Shown: positions 1 through 6,753 of the stretch, piece by piece | Position numbering within the stretch: the stretch's first letter is position 1 | How the letters are laid out: every line of letters begins with the position of its first letter | From: an uncultured Eubacterium sp. | GTDB lineage: Bacteria; Bacillota_A; Clostridia; Lachnospirales; Lachnospiraceae | Reading direction: 5' to 3' | Assembly: GCA_947653505.1 (NCBI GenBank) | Contig: CANTHI010000122.1 | Span: forward strand, 1 to 8,921 | DNA: 8,921 nucleotides | Translations under genes and position numbers: made by a program | Notes under the pieces: model-generated | Seen by the model: the letters and a program-made list of their open reading frames with translations, nothing else | The model's database searches: none | Told to the model about the DNA's origin: nothing

Positions 1-13
1 TGGCAGAAAATAG

Positions 14-19
14 TATAAT
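14..19 (+). promoter_or_regulatory. Possible -10 element (TATAAT)
   Basis: A perfect TATAAT hexamer lies near the window's left edge. If it is a sigma-A -10 box, the matching -35 box would fall just outside the window, so the promoter cannot be confirmed. Transcription would start around bases 25-27, just before the long inverted repeat, which would then form the 5' leader of gltX. An AT-rich stretch like this could match by chance. Confidence 0.35.
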
Positions 20-21
20 AG

Positions 22-186
22 GTTAAAGATCTGTCCCCAAATAACTTACCATATTTCTTGTCTTTTTCTCCGATAGCACTGCTTAAAAATTAGTCACATA
101 GCCCGCTATGCGTCTGATTTTTAAGCGGCGCTACCGGAGAAAAATCCTGCGGATTATTGGTGAGTTATTTCGGGACAGTTCCTAAC
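22..186. repeat. Long imperfect inverted repeat, MITE-like hairpin
   Basis: Nearly the whole intergenic stretch folds back on itself. Outer arms 31-51 and 158-178 match at 19 of 21 positions (both begin CTGTCCC when read inward from the ends). Middle arms 63-72 (TTTTTCTCCG) and 135-144 are perfect complements, as are 81-90 (GCTTAAAAAT) and 117-126. CATAGC at 97-102 pairs with GCTATG at 105-110 around the tip. Several remaining differences are G-T wobble-compatible. The non-matching part, 52-62 opposite 145-157, contains its own small hairpin (AATCC-TGC-GGATT, 143-155). The ends may extend to GTTA at 22-25 and TAAC at 183-186. There is no reading frame inside. Size, terminal inverted repeats and lack of coding fit a miniature inverted-repeat transposable element. 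A structured leader RNA of gltX is the alternative. No clear target-site duplication is visible. Confidence 0.7.
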
Positions 187-205
187 AGTAAAAATTAAGA
201 AAAAC

Positions 206-210
206 AGGAG
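206..210 (+). promoter_or_regulatory. Ribosome binding site of gltX
   Basis: AGGAG stands 9 bases before the ATG at 220. It supports this start and lies about 20 bases outside the end of the hairpin repeat, so the insertion or structure leaves the translation start free. Confidence 0.75.
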
Positions 211-219
211 AGAATAAGT

Positions 220-1881
220 ATGGATACGAATAAATTAGCTGAACTGGTTTTTCCGGATCTGACAGGTACGGTTGCCGGACTGGAAGAACGATTCCCAGTA
301 CGTGACCTGCCACAGGGTGCCTGTGTGACCCGTTTTGCACCGAGTCCGACCGGTTATATGCATATTGGAGGGCTGTACGCGGCGATGATTTCCAGTAAGC
401 TTGCCAGGCAGACCGGAGGTGTTTTTTATCTGCGTATTGAAGATACGGATAAAAAGCGGGAACTGGAAGGAGGCGTGGAGGAAATTATACAGTCGCTGGC
501 TGGTTACGGCATCCTGTTTGATGAAGGGCCGTTTCCTGACGGGGAAAAGAGCTATGGACCGTATAAGCAGAGCAGCCGGAAAGAAATATATCAGATTTGT
601 GTAAAAGAGCTTATGCGGGCGGGACATGCCTATCCGTGTTTTTGTACAACGGAGGAGCTGGATACCATCCGCAAGAAACAGGAAGAAAAAAAGGTGGATA
701 TCGGGTACTATGGTTCGTATGCTGCCTGCAGAAATCTGTCTTATGAGCAGATTGAAGAAAAGATAAAACAGAAGGTACCGTTTGTCGTACGGCTTAAGTC
801 ACCGGGAGAACCGCAGAGGCATATCACATACAGGGATCCGGTCCGCGGTACAATTGAGATGCCGGAAAATCAGATGGACCTTGTACTGCTCAAATCAGAC
901 GGGATGCCTACGTATCATTTTGCGCATGTTGTGGATGATCATTTTATGCGGACAAGTCTGGTCGTAAGAGGGGACGAATGGATGGCATCTTATCCGGTTC
1001 ATAAGCAGATGTTTGCGCTATGTGGTTTTCAGGAGCCGGCTTATCTCCACATTTCCCCGATTATGAAGATGGATGGCAGCGCCAGACGTAAGCTGAGCAA
1101 ACGGAAAGATCCGGAGGCTGCAGTAAGTTATTATCTGGAACAGGGATTTCCGGCAGAAAGTGTGAAGGAGTATCTTCTTACGATTGCTAATTCGGATTAT
1201 GAAGAGTGGCATATGAAAAACCCGGCAAAAACAGGTGATGATTTTTCCTTATCCATGTCTAAAATGCCGGTCAGTGGTGCATTGTTTGATATGGATAAGC
1301 TTACAGATGTGAGTAAGGATGTGATTGCTTGTTTTTCGGATGAAACCTGTGAGCATCTGATTCTGGAATGGGCAAAAATTTATGATCCGGATTTGTATCA
1401 GTTTGCGGATTCACACAAAGAGCAGTTCCGGGATACGGTTAATTTGTGGAAAATGTCCGGAAAAAAAGTACGGAAGGATATCGCAAAATGGAGTGATCTG
1501 ATGCGGATGTTTGACTACTTATACCAGCCGCAGGAAAAATTTGAACAGACAGTTGTGTATGAAACAGATGAAAAGTATACAAAGGAACAGATGGGGGAAG
1601 TGATCCATGCATACAAAAAAAATCTGTTTCTGGATGGCGGACAGTGGTTTGAACAGATAAAAAAAATGGGAGAGCCGATGGGATACTGTCCGGATATGAA
1701 AGAATACAAAAAGCACCCGCAGGATTATAAAGGCTCTATTTCAGATCTTTGTACGATAGTTCGTGTCGCAGTGACCGGGCGGAAAAATTCGCCGGATCTG
1801 TTTACGATCATGAAAGTGCTTGGGGAAGAGACCGTGCAAAGGCGGCTGGATCATTTTCTTACCAGAATTTGCGGATCATGA
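220..1881 (+). CDS. gltX: Glutamate--tRNA ligase (GluRS)
   Basis: This class I aminoacyl-tRNA synthetase activates glutamate with ATP and loads it onto tRNA-Glu in the cytoplasm. The HIGH-type signature is at residues 40-51 (APSPTGYMHIGG), followed by YLRIEDTD near 70-77 and GPYKQSSR at 113-120, all typical of GluRS. The KMSKS counterpart is KLSKR at 291-295. Cys140, Cys142 and Cys170 resemble the zinc-binding insert of bacterial GluRS, although the fourth ligand is not obvious. VVRGDEW at 248-254 is the usual catalytic-domain block. The C-terminal part (about 350-553) should be the anticodon-binding region. At 553 residues it is longer than the E. coli enzyme (about 470) but usual for this clostridial subgroup. 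The ATG at 220 is chosen because of AGGAG 9 bases upstream. Its stop overlaps the dus start (ATGA). Clostridia commonly make Gln-tRNA by amidation, so this enzyme may be non-discriminating; that is inference. Confidence 0.95.
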   Translation: MDTNKLAELVFPDLTGTVAGLEERFPVRDLPQGACVTRFAPSPTGYMHIGGLYAAMISSKLARQTGGVFYLRIEDTDKKRELEGGVEEIIQSLAGYGILFDEGPFPDGEKSYGPYKQSSRKEIYQICVKELMRAGHAYPCFCTTEELDTIRKKQEEKKVDIGYYGSYAACRNLSYEQIEEKIKQKVPFVVRLKSPGEPQRHITYRDPVRGTIEMPENQMDLVLLKSDGMPTYHFAHVVDDHFMRTSLVVRGDEWMASYPVHKQMFALCGFQEPAYLHISPIMKMDGSARRKLSKRKDPEAAVSYYLEQGFPAESVKEYLLTIANSDYEEWHMKNPAKTGDDFSLSMSKMPVSGALFDMDKLTDVSKDVIACFSDETCEHLILEWAKIYDPDLYQFADSHKEQFRDTVNLWKMSGKKVRKDIAKWSDLMRMFDYLYQPQEKFEQTVVYETDEKYTKEQMGEVIHAYKKNLFLDGGQWFEQIKKMGEPMGYCPDMKEYKKHPQDYKGSISDLCTIVRVAVTGRKNSPDLFTIMKVLGEETVQRRLDHFLTRICGS

Positions 1882-2957
1882 ACTATTATTTTGCGCCGTT
1901 AGAAGGCATTACAGGATATCTTTACCGACGGGCACATCATACATTTTATCCGGATGCAGACAGGTATTTTACACCGTTTCTTGTACCGAAAGAAAAAAAG
2001 AATCTGGATGCGAAGGAGCGTAACGATGTCCTGCCGGAGCATAATCGGGGAATGTATGTTGTTCCGCAGATTATGACAAACCGGCCGGACGAATTTCTGC
2101 GGATCTGCAGGGTACTGTATCAGGAGTACGGATATCAGGAAGTGAATCTGAATCTTGGCTGCCCTTCCAGAACGGTTGTATCGAAAAAGCGGGGTTCCGG
2201 ATTTTTGTCAGTACCGGACAGACTGGAAGAATTTCTGATACAGGTATGCACCGCTCTGGAATCGTATGGGATGCGGTTATCTGTGAAAACAAGAATTGGA
2301 ACAAATCATCCGGATGAATTTTTCCGGTTACTGGAGATTTTTAAAAAACTGCCATTGTCCGGACTGATTGTGCATCCCAGATTACAGAAAGATTTTTACT
2401 GCGGGGTTCCGGACTGGCAGGCATTTTTAAGTGCTTATGAAGCTTGTGCACAGGCGGACTGGGAGCTTTGTTATAATGGGGATATTTTTTGCAGACGGGA
2501 TTATCAGAGGTTATGTATGCAGTTTCCGAAGCTGCCTGCAGTTATGATGGGCAGGGGACTTTTAGTGAATCCGGCTCTGATCCGGGAGATAAGAGCCGGG
2601 GAAAGCTGCGGAATACCGGAAAAGGTAAGAGAAAACAGCGGGACGGAAAAGCTGGCTGGTAAAACAGCTGTTTTACCGCGTTTTCAGAATGCCAGTGAGG
2701 AAAAAGCAGAGAGAAAACGGCGGTATGAAATGTACGAAATGCTGTTGGAGGATTACCGGTCGGTGATGTGCGGGGAAAAAAATGTATTATTTAAAATGAA
2801 GGAATTGTGGATGTACATGAGTCAGGATTTTACACAGCCGCAGCGTTACTGGAAAAAGATGAAAAAGGCACAGAAGCTGTCAGATTTTCATCATGCGGTT
2901 TGTGCCTTGTATATGGAGCAGAGGCTGCGTGAATGGACGGATGAGCCTGTGGTCTGA
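1878..2957 (+). CDS. tRNA-dihydrouridine synthase
   Basis: This is an FMN-dependent Dus-family enzyme that reduces specific uridines in the tRNA D-loop to dihydrouridine. The protein is 359 residues and starts MNYYFAPLEGITG, the usual N-terminal FMN-barrel strand. The catalytic cysteine is Cys95 in NLNLGCPSRTV. Other family marks are VKTRIG (Lys137), LIVHPR (His166), YNGD (Asn200) and the phosphate-binding MMGRGLLVNP (223-232). The C-terminal helical tRNA-binding part runs from about 280 to 355. A charged low-conservation linker (about 240-280) separates it from the barrel. An upstream in-frame ATG at 1749 lies within gltX and adds residues unlike any Dus. The ATG at 1878, overlapping the gltX stop by 4 bp, is therefore preferred and suggests translational coupling. 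The exact Dus subtype, and so the target uridine, cannot be read from the sequence. Confidence 0.93.
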   Translation: MNYYFAPLEGITGYLYRRAHHTFYPDADRYFTPFLVPKEKKNLDAKERNDVLPEHNRGMYVVPQIMTNRPDEFLRICRVLYQEYGYQEVNLNLGCPSRTVVSKKRGSGFLSVPDRLEEFLIQVCTALESYGMRLSVKTRIGTNHPDEFFRLLEIFKKLPLSGLIVHPRLQKDFYCGVPDWQAFLSAYEACAQADWELCYNGDIFCRRDYQRLCMQFPKLPAVMMGRGLLVNPALIREIRAGESCGIPEKVRENSGTEKLAGKTAVLPRFQNASEEKAERKRRYEMYEMLLEDYRSVMCGEKNVLFKMKELWMYMSQDFTQPQRYWKKMKKAQKLSDFHHAVCALYMEQRLREWTDEPVV

Positions 2958-2971
2958 TTCACAGGCTCATC
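2940..2971 (+). terminator. 12-bp perfect stem-loop across the dus stop codon
   Basis: GATGAGCCTGTG (2940-2951) and CACAGGCTCATC (2960-2971) are perfect reverse complements around an 8-base loop that contains the dus TGA stop. The stem is half G+C and should be stable in RNA. No run of T follows on the + strand, so it is not a standard intrinsic terminator. It could act as a weak terminator, a 3'-end stabiliser, or a barrier limiting readthrough into the amidase gene. Confidence 0.45.
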
Positions 2972-3031
2972 TGACAGGAATGGATGCGGGAAGAAAATAT
3001 ATTGGAATGTTCCAAAGACATGGGGTTATGT

Positions 3032-4042
3032 ATGGAAGTTATGAAAAAAAGAAAAAGATGGCTGTTTTTCTGCTTTCTGACGGGTGCAGTAGTATGCATC
3101 TTTGGAAATGCAAAACTGCTTTATGCTCAAAATACCGGAAACGGACCGGATACTGTATATGAATATGAAACAGAAGAAAATAAAATTCCTGAGATCAGGT
3201 TTTGTGCAGGAAAAAAGGAAATAAAGGCAGGAAAAACATATAAATATAAGGCAGATATAAGAAATTCAAAGGAAAAGGCTGTATTTGAATCCTCAAATAA
3301 AAAGATAGCGGAAATTACAAAAAATGGAAAACTGACCGCGCACCGGATGGGAGCGGTATGGATTACGGTTTCGGTGGGTGAAGCCCGTACCAGAATGCGG
3401 GTCCGGATTCTTCCAAAAAAAATCATTACGATTGACCCCGGCCATTCGGGAAATCCGGCCAGAGGGAAGGAGCCGGCCGGACCGGGAGCTTCTGAAATGA
3501 AGCTGAAGGATTCGGGTGGGACATGTGGTGTCCGTACCGGGGTGCCGGAATATAAACTGACATTAAGACTTGCTACAAAACTGTCACGGTCTTTAAAAAA
3601 GAGGGGTTATCAGGTAGTTCTGACGAGAAGTGACAATCAGACGCCGGTTAGTAATGCAGAACGTGCACAGATCGCAAACCGGGCAGAATCTGATATTTTT
3701 ATACGCATTCATGCGGATGGATGTGATTCGGCTGCGGTTTTTGGAGCATCGGCGATGTATCCGTCAAAAAACAATCCTTATGTAGGAAATTTAAGTAAAA
3801 GAAGCCGGAAGCTGTCAGAATGCGTTTTGCATGCCATGTGTAAAAAGGCAGGTACCAAAAACAGGGGCAGCTTTGCCAGAAATGATCTGACTGGAAATAA
3901 CTGGGCCAAAATGCCGGTCACGCTCATCGAAGCCGGCTTTATGACGAATCCGTCAGAGGACTGCCTGCTGCAGCAAAAGCAGTATCAGGAAAAGCTGGCT
4001 GAGGGCATGGCAGATGGAATAGATAATTATTTCGGCTTTTAG
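3032..4042 (+). CDS. Secreted N-acetylmuramoyl-L-alanine amidase with Big_2 domain
   Basis: This is an exported zinc amidase that cuts the bond between muramic acid and L-alanine in peptidoglycan. Residues 4-33 form a signal peptide: KKRKR, a hydrophobic core, and likely cleavage near LYA-Q. Residues about 54-127 look like a bacterial Ig-like (Big_2) domain, with FESSNKKIAEITKNGKLTA as its core. Residues about 130-334 are an Amidase_3 catalytic domain. The zinc ligands are His138 (IDPGHSG), Glu173 (GVPEYKL) and His227 (IRIHADG), and the catalytic Glu300 lies in LIEAGFMTNP. The stretch between His138 and Glu173 is longer than in the minimal fold and rich in Gly, Pro and Lys; related clostridial amidases share this. 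Start choice is uncertain. ATG 3032 (GGGG 6 bases upstream) and ATG 3041 both give a proper signal peptide, while the in-frame ATG at 2984 adds 16 polar residues before it. Role in wall turnover or cell separation is inferred. Confidence 0.9.
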   Translation: MEVMKKRKRWLFFCFLTGAVVCIFGNAKLLYAQNTGNGPDTVYEYETEENKIPEIRFCAGKKEIKAGKTYKYKADIRNSKEKAVFESSNKKIAEITKNGKLTAHRMGAVWITVSVGEARTRMRVRILPKKIITIDPGHSGNPARGKEPAGPGASEMKLKDSGGTCGVRTGVPEYKLTLRLATKLSRSLKKRGYQVVLTRSDNQTPVSNAERAQIANRAESDIFIRIHADGCDSAAVFGASAMYPSKNNPYVGNLSKRSRKLSECVLHAMCKKAGTKNRGSFARNDLTGNNWAKMPVTLIEAGFMTNPSEDCLLQQKQYQEKLAEGMADGIDNYFGF

Positions 4043-4174
4043 AAAAATTTTCATATCCGTACACCAATGTTTCTCTTTCAGACAGCGTACCTATGGAGTA
4101 ATGGACTGGCAGGGATATTCTGCATCAGAATCCGTACAAAAAATGGAAAGAAATATGATTCTGGGAGGAACGCT
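4043..4174 (+). promoter_or_regulatory. Intergenic stretch with a 6-3-6 palindrome before the MATE gene
   Basis: These 132 bases lie between the amidase and the transporter. ATTCTG-CAT-CAGAAT (4117-4131) is a perfect interrupted palindrome 44 bases before the MATE start and could be an operator or a small hairpin. TCCGTACA occurs twice (4056-4063 and 4131-4138). I see no convincing -35/-10 pair and no intrinsic terminator, so the transporter may be read through from upstream or use a weak promoter. Confidence 0.3.
4163..4168 (+). promoter_or_regulatory. Ribosome binding site deciding the MATE start
   Basis: GGGAGG ends 6 bases before the ATG at 4175. It decides in favour of this start over the in-frame ATG at 4067, which has no such site and would add 36 residues not expected in the family. 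Confidence 0.8.
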
Positions 4175-5566
4175 ATGGAAAGAAAATATGTATGTGATAT
4201 GACAAAAGGCAATGCGGCAGGGCTGCTGCTGCGTTTTGCATTTCCGATGCTGGTTGGAAATATTTTCCAGCAGTTTTATAATATGGCAGATTCTGTTATT
4301 GTAGGAAAGTTTGTCGGGCCTCATGCACTGGGGGCAGTCGGATGCGTGGGCAGTCTGAATTTTATGTTTTTTTCTTTGTGTATGGGACTGGGAGCCGGAC
4401 TGGGCGTATTGATCTCGCAATATTTTGGAGCCGGACAGGATGATTATGTAAAAAAAATAATTGCAAATGCGATTTACATCACAGTTCTGGCCGGAGTGCT
4501 GATGAGCCTTTGCGGTACGCTGCTGGCAGAGCCGGTTTTGCGTATTATGCATACGCCCAAGGAGAACTTTCAGGATGCGCTCGTATATATGCGGATTGTC
4601 TGTGGAGCGACCGTTGTGGTCGCAGGGTATAATATGGTCTCATCCATATTAAGGGCACTTGGGGATTCCAGGACACCTTTACTGTTTCTGATTGCCGCAT
4701 GTGGTATCAATGTTGTACTGGATCTTTTATTTGTACTGGTGTTTCATATGGGGGTCGCAGGTGCGGCTTTTGCAACGGTTCTTGCACAGGTACTTGCGAT
4801 GGCAGGATCAGTCTGGGCCGGAATCAGGAATAATCCATATCTGCAGCTGGAAAAGAGGCATTTCCGGCCGGACCGGGAAATATTCAAAAACAGCCTGCGG
4901 TTAGGACTGCCGATTGCCGCACAAAATGCGCTGATTGCATTTTCATGTGTTGCGTTACAAAGTGTGGTCAACAGATATGGGGCGGTTGTAATGGCAGCCT
5001 ATACGGCAACCAGCCGTGTGGAACAGCTTGTACAGCAGCCGTTTGGATCTCTTGGTACAGCAGTTTCCACATTTGCGGGGCAGAATGCAGGTGCAGGACG
5101 TTATGACCGGGTGACTGCCGGGTGCAGGGTAAGTGTTGGAATTGTCGTCATTTTTAGTCTGATTATGGTGGCAGTCATGTTTCTGCTGGGAGACAGGATT
5201 GTCAGTCTATTTGTAAATGATCCGGAAGTGATCCGGATCGGAGCGAAAGGCCTGCAGATTACGAGTCTGATGTATACGGGACTTGGACTGATTTATGTTA
5301 TGCGGGGGATGCTCAATGGTGTGGGAGATGCTGCTTTTGCGATGATTAATGGAGTTACAGAGGTGATCGGGCGGGTAGGTTTTGCATGGCTGTTAATGAT
5401 GCTGCCTTCAGTCGGAATCTGGGGTGTCTGGTATACAAACGGTTTTACCTGGGCAATGACTGGCGCGGCAAATGTAATCCGTGTGCTTCAGGGAAAGTGG
5501 AAAACGAAATCCATGATCCAGCCGGCAGATTTGCCGGAAGCGGAAATGGGACAGGCAGGTATCTGA
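4175..5566 (+). CDS. MATE-family multidrug/metabolite efflux transporter
   Basis: This integral membrane antiporter of 463 residues is expected to export drugs, dyes or metabolites in exchange for Na+ or H+. After the cytoplasmic start MERKYVCDMTKGN come about 12 hydrophobic segments in two similar halves, the MATE plan. The first half has the block FPMLVGNIFQQFYNMADSVI with VGKFVG just after it, which is the usual TM1-TM2 signature. The second half begins near SLRLGLPIAAQNALIAFS and carries QQPFGSLGTAVSTFAGQNAGAG, the equivalent repeat. Length matches the family norm (about 450-470). The start is set by GGGAGG at 4163-4168. The closest general type is the DinF/NorM-like group found in many copies in Clostridia, so no specific substrate can be assigned. 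The C-terminal tail after the last membrane segment is short and polar. Confidence 0.93.
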   Translation: MERKYVCDMTKGNAAGLLLRFAFPMLVGNIFQQFYNMADSVIVGKFVGPHALGAVGCVGSLNFMFFSLCMGLGAGLGVLISQYFGAGQDDYVKKIIANAIYITVLAGVLMSLCGTLLAEPVLRIMHTPKENFQDALVYMRIVCGATVVVAGYNMVSSILRALGDSRTPLLFLIAACGINVVLDLLFVLVFHMGVAGAAFATVLAQVLAMAGSVWAGIRNNPYLQLEKRHFRPDREIFKNSLRLGLPIAAQNALIAFSCVALQSVVNRYGAVVMAAYTATSRVEQLVQQPFGSLGTAVSTFAGQNAGAGRYDRVTAGCRVSVGIVVIFSLIMVAVMFLLGDRIVSLFVNDPEVIRIGAKGLQITSLMYTGLGLIYVMRGMLNGVGDAAFAMINGVTEVIGRVGFAWLLMMLPSVGIWGVWYTNGFTWAMTGAANVIRVLQGKWKTKSMIQPADLPEAEMGQAGI

Positions 5567-5577
5567 AACAAAAGTTA

Positions 5578-5682
5578 GTCAGGGAAATATCTTGACAAGA
5601 AGAAACTGCATATGTTATAAATGATAGATACTTTTTGAAGCAGACCAACGCTTTGGATTTGCAATCTGACTATTTTCCTGAC
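5578..5682. repeat. Separated inverted repeat flanking the CDF promoter
   Basis: GTCAGGGAAATA (5578-5589) and TATTTTCCTGAC (5671-5682) are reverse complements at 11 of 12 positions, and the one difference is a G-T pair in RNA. They flank the promoter at 5592-5621. They may be paired protein sites or alternative RNA arms in a readthrough transcript. A chance match of this length within 230 bp is possible but not common. Confidence 0.35.
5592..5621 (+). promoter_or_regulatory. Sigma-A promoter upstream of the CDF transporter
   Basis: TTGACA (5592-5597) is a perfect -35 box. TATAAA (5616-5621) is a five-of-six -10 box, 18 bases downstream, preceded by TG at 5613-5614 in the extended -10 position. 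Transcription would begin near 5628, leaving a leader of about 170 bases before the transporter gene. This is the best promoter visible in the window. Confidence 0.75.
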
Positions 5683-5725
5683 ATGTATTTTTAAAATACT
5701 GTTTGCAGGCAGGAATACGTTTTTT
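5641..5725 (+). terminator. Leader structure with possible terminator/attenuator
   Basis: In the leader of the CDF gene, TTCCTG (5675-5680) pairs with CAGGAA (5710-5715). Inside this, ACA pairs with TGT and GTATTTT pairs with AAAATAC (5685-5699). A run of six T follows at 5720-5725, four bases after the stem. The stem is AT-rich, so termination would be inefficient. A smaller upstream hairpin is possible: CCAA (5645-5648) with TTGG (5653-5656), closed by CAGA (5641-5644) with TCTG (5665-5668). I do not recognise the NiCo (czcD) or yybP-ykoY metal riboswitch consensus here, and no convincing small gene lies in this gap. Confidence 0.35.
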
Positions 5726-5796
5726 AAAAGAGGATTTAAGAAAATTATTCTGGTCACAGTATTGGATCCGGCAGTGGGTATGCATGAAAAGGGGGA

Positions 5797-6717
5797 ATGG
5801 AATTGAAGGAGTCTAAAGTGGAACAGCCAAAGGATCTGACAGAGCGGGTTGTCATGAAGGTTTCCCGGACCAGTATACTGGCAAATGTATTTCTGTCGGT
5901 TTTTAAGCTGGTGGCAGGTGTGGCAGCTTCTTCAGAAGCAATGATTTCAGATGCGCTGCATTCAGCGTCGGATGTATTTAGTACACTGATTGTCATGATC
6001 GGGGTAAAGCTTTCCCGTAAAGAAGCAGATAAAGAGCATCCATACGGACATGAGCGTATGGAATGTGTGGCGGCGATTTTACTGGCAGTAGTACTTTTTC
6101 TGACCGGAATCGGCATCGGTTATAACGGAATGCAGAAAATTCTGGCAGGAAGATACGAGAAACTTGCGGTTCCGGGCGGTTTTGCCCTGTTTGCTGCCGT
6201 AACGAGCATTGTTGTAAAGGAATGGATGTTCTGGTATACAAAATTTTATGCGAAACAGATGAACTGCGGGGCATTGATGGCAGATGCCTGGCATCACCGT
6301 TCAGATGCCCTGTCGTCCGTCGGTTCTTTTATTGGAATTTTAGGTGCAAGAGCCGGTTTTCCGCAGATGGATCCGGCAGCGGGAGTTGTTATCTGCGTAT
6401 TTATCGTAAAGGCATCTTATGATATTTTTAAAGATGCGGTTGATAAAATGGTAGACAAATCCTGTGATGACAGTCTGGTCAGCCAGATACGGAACACGGT
6501 ACAGGGACAGCAGGGAGTCATACGGGTAGATGATCTGATTACAAGAGAGTTTGGAAACCGGATTTATGTCGATGTGGAAATTGCAGCAGATGGTACGAAA
6601 ACACTGTGTGAGACACACGCAATTGCAGAGTCGGTTCATATGAAGATCGAGGAAACATTTCCGAATGTAAAACACATTATGGTTCATGTGAATCCGGATG
6701 AAGAAAATAAATCATGA
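5797..6717 (+). CDS. Cation diffusion facilitator family metal exporter
   Basis: This membrane transporter of 306 residues exports divalent metal ions in exchange for protons. Six hydrophobic segments fill residues about 25-210, followed by the cytoplasmic metal-sensing and dimerisation domain (about 212-306). Transmembrane segment 2 carries D52-x2-H55-x3-D59 (SDALHSASD) and segment 5 carries D163-x2-H166-x3-D170 (ADAWHHRSD). The matching HxxxD pairs form the transport site in Zn/Fe/Co-type members, while Mn-type members usually have DxxxD. The loop after segment 2 has HPYGHERME, a family hallmark. The C-terminal domain has His274, His281, His293 and His297 as possible metal ligands. Zinc, iron or cobalt is a reasonable guess but not proven. 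The ATG at 5797 has GGGGG only 2-3 bases upstream. The in-frame TTG at 5803 would be better spaced from it, so the true start may be two codons later. Its own promoter is at 5592-5621. Confidence 0.93.
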   Translation: MELKESKVEQPKDLTERVVMKVSRTSILANVFLSVFKLVAGVAASSEAMISDALHSASDVFSTLIVMIGVKLSRKEADKEHPYGHERMECVAAILLAVVLFLTGIGIGYNGMQKILAGRYEKLAVPGGFALFAAVTSIVVKEWMFWYTKFYAKQMNCGALMADAWHHRSDALSSVGSFIGILGARAGFPQMDPAAGVVICVFIVKASYDIFKDAVDKMVDKSCDDSLVSQIRNTVQGQQGVIRVDDLITREFGNRIYVDVEIAADGTKTLCETHAIAESVHMKIEETFPNVKHIMVHVNPDEENKS

Positions 6718-6753
6718 CAGATATGAAATATAAAAAGATGTAAAATAAGAAAA

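Noticed and set aside
31..178. T-box leader controlling gltX
   Set aside because: No T-box AGGGTGG-type sequence or specifier-loop layout is present; the structure is a simple long inverted repeat.
1749..1877. Upstream extension of the dus reading frame
   Set aside because: These 43 codons overlap gltX in another frame and do not resemble a Dus N-terminus, whereas MNYYFAPLEG at 1878 does.
2971..3003. CTGACA (2971-2976) with TATATT (2998-3003) as a promoter for the amidase
   Set aside because: Each hexamer is close to consensus, but the spacer is 21 bases, well outside the usual 16-18.
3419..3560. Long Gly/Pro/Lys-rich insert between the first two zinc ligands of the amidase as a novel domain
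   Set aside because: From what I know of clostridial Amidase_3 proteins, a similar insert is common in this lineage, so it is described as part of the gene and not as a finding.
4091..4552. 153-codon - strand frame across the MATE gene start
   Set aside because: It is the shadow of the MATE coding strand; there is no motif, no ribosome site and no promoter.
5628..5796. NiCo (czcD) or yybP-ykoY riboswitch before the CDF gene
   Set aside because: The position would fit, but I could not find the conserved G-rich or loop motifs of either class by eye, so only an unclassified leader is reported.
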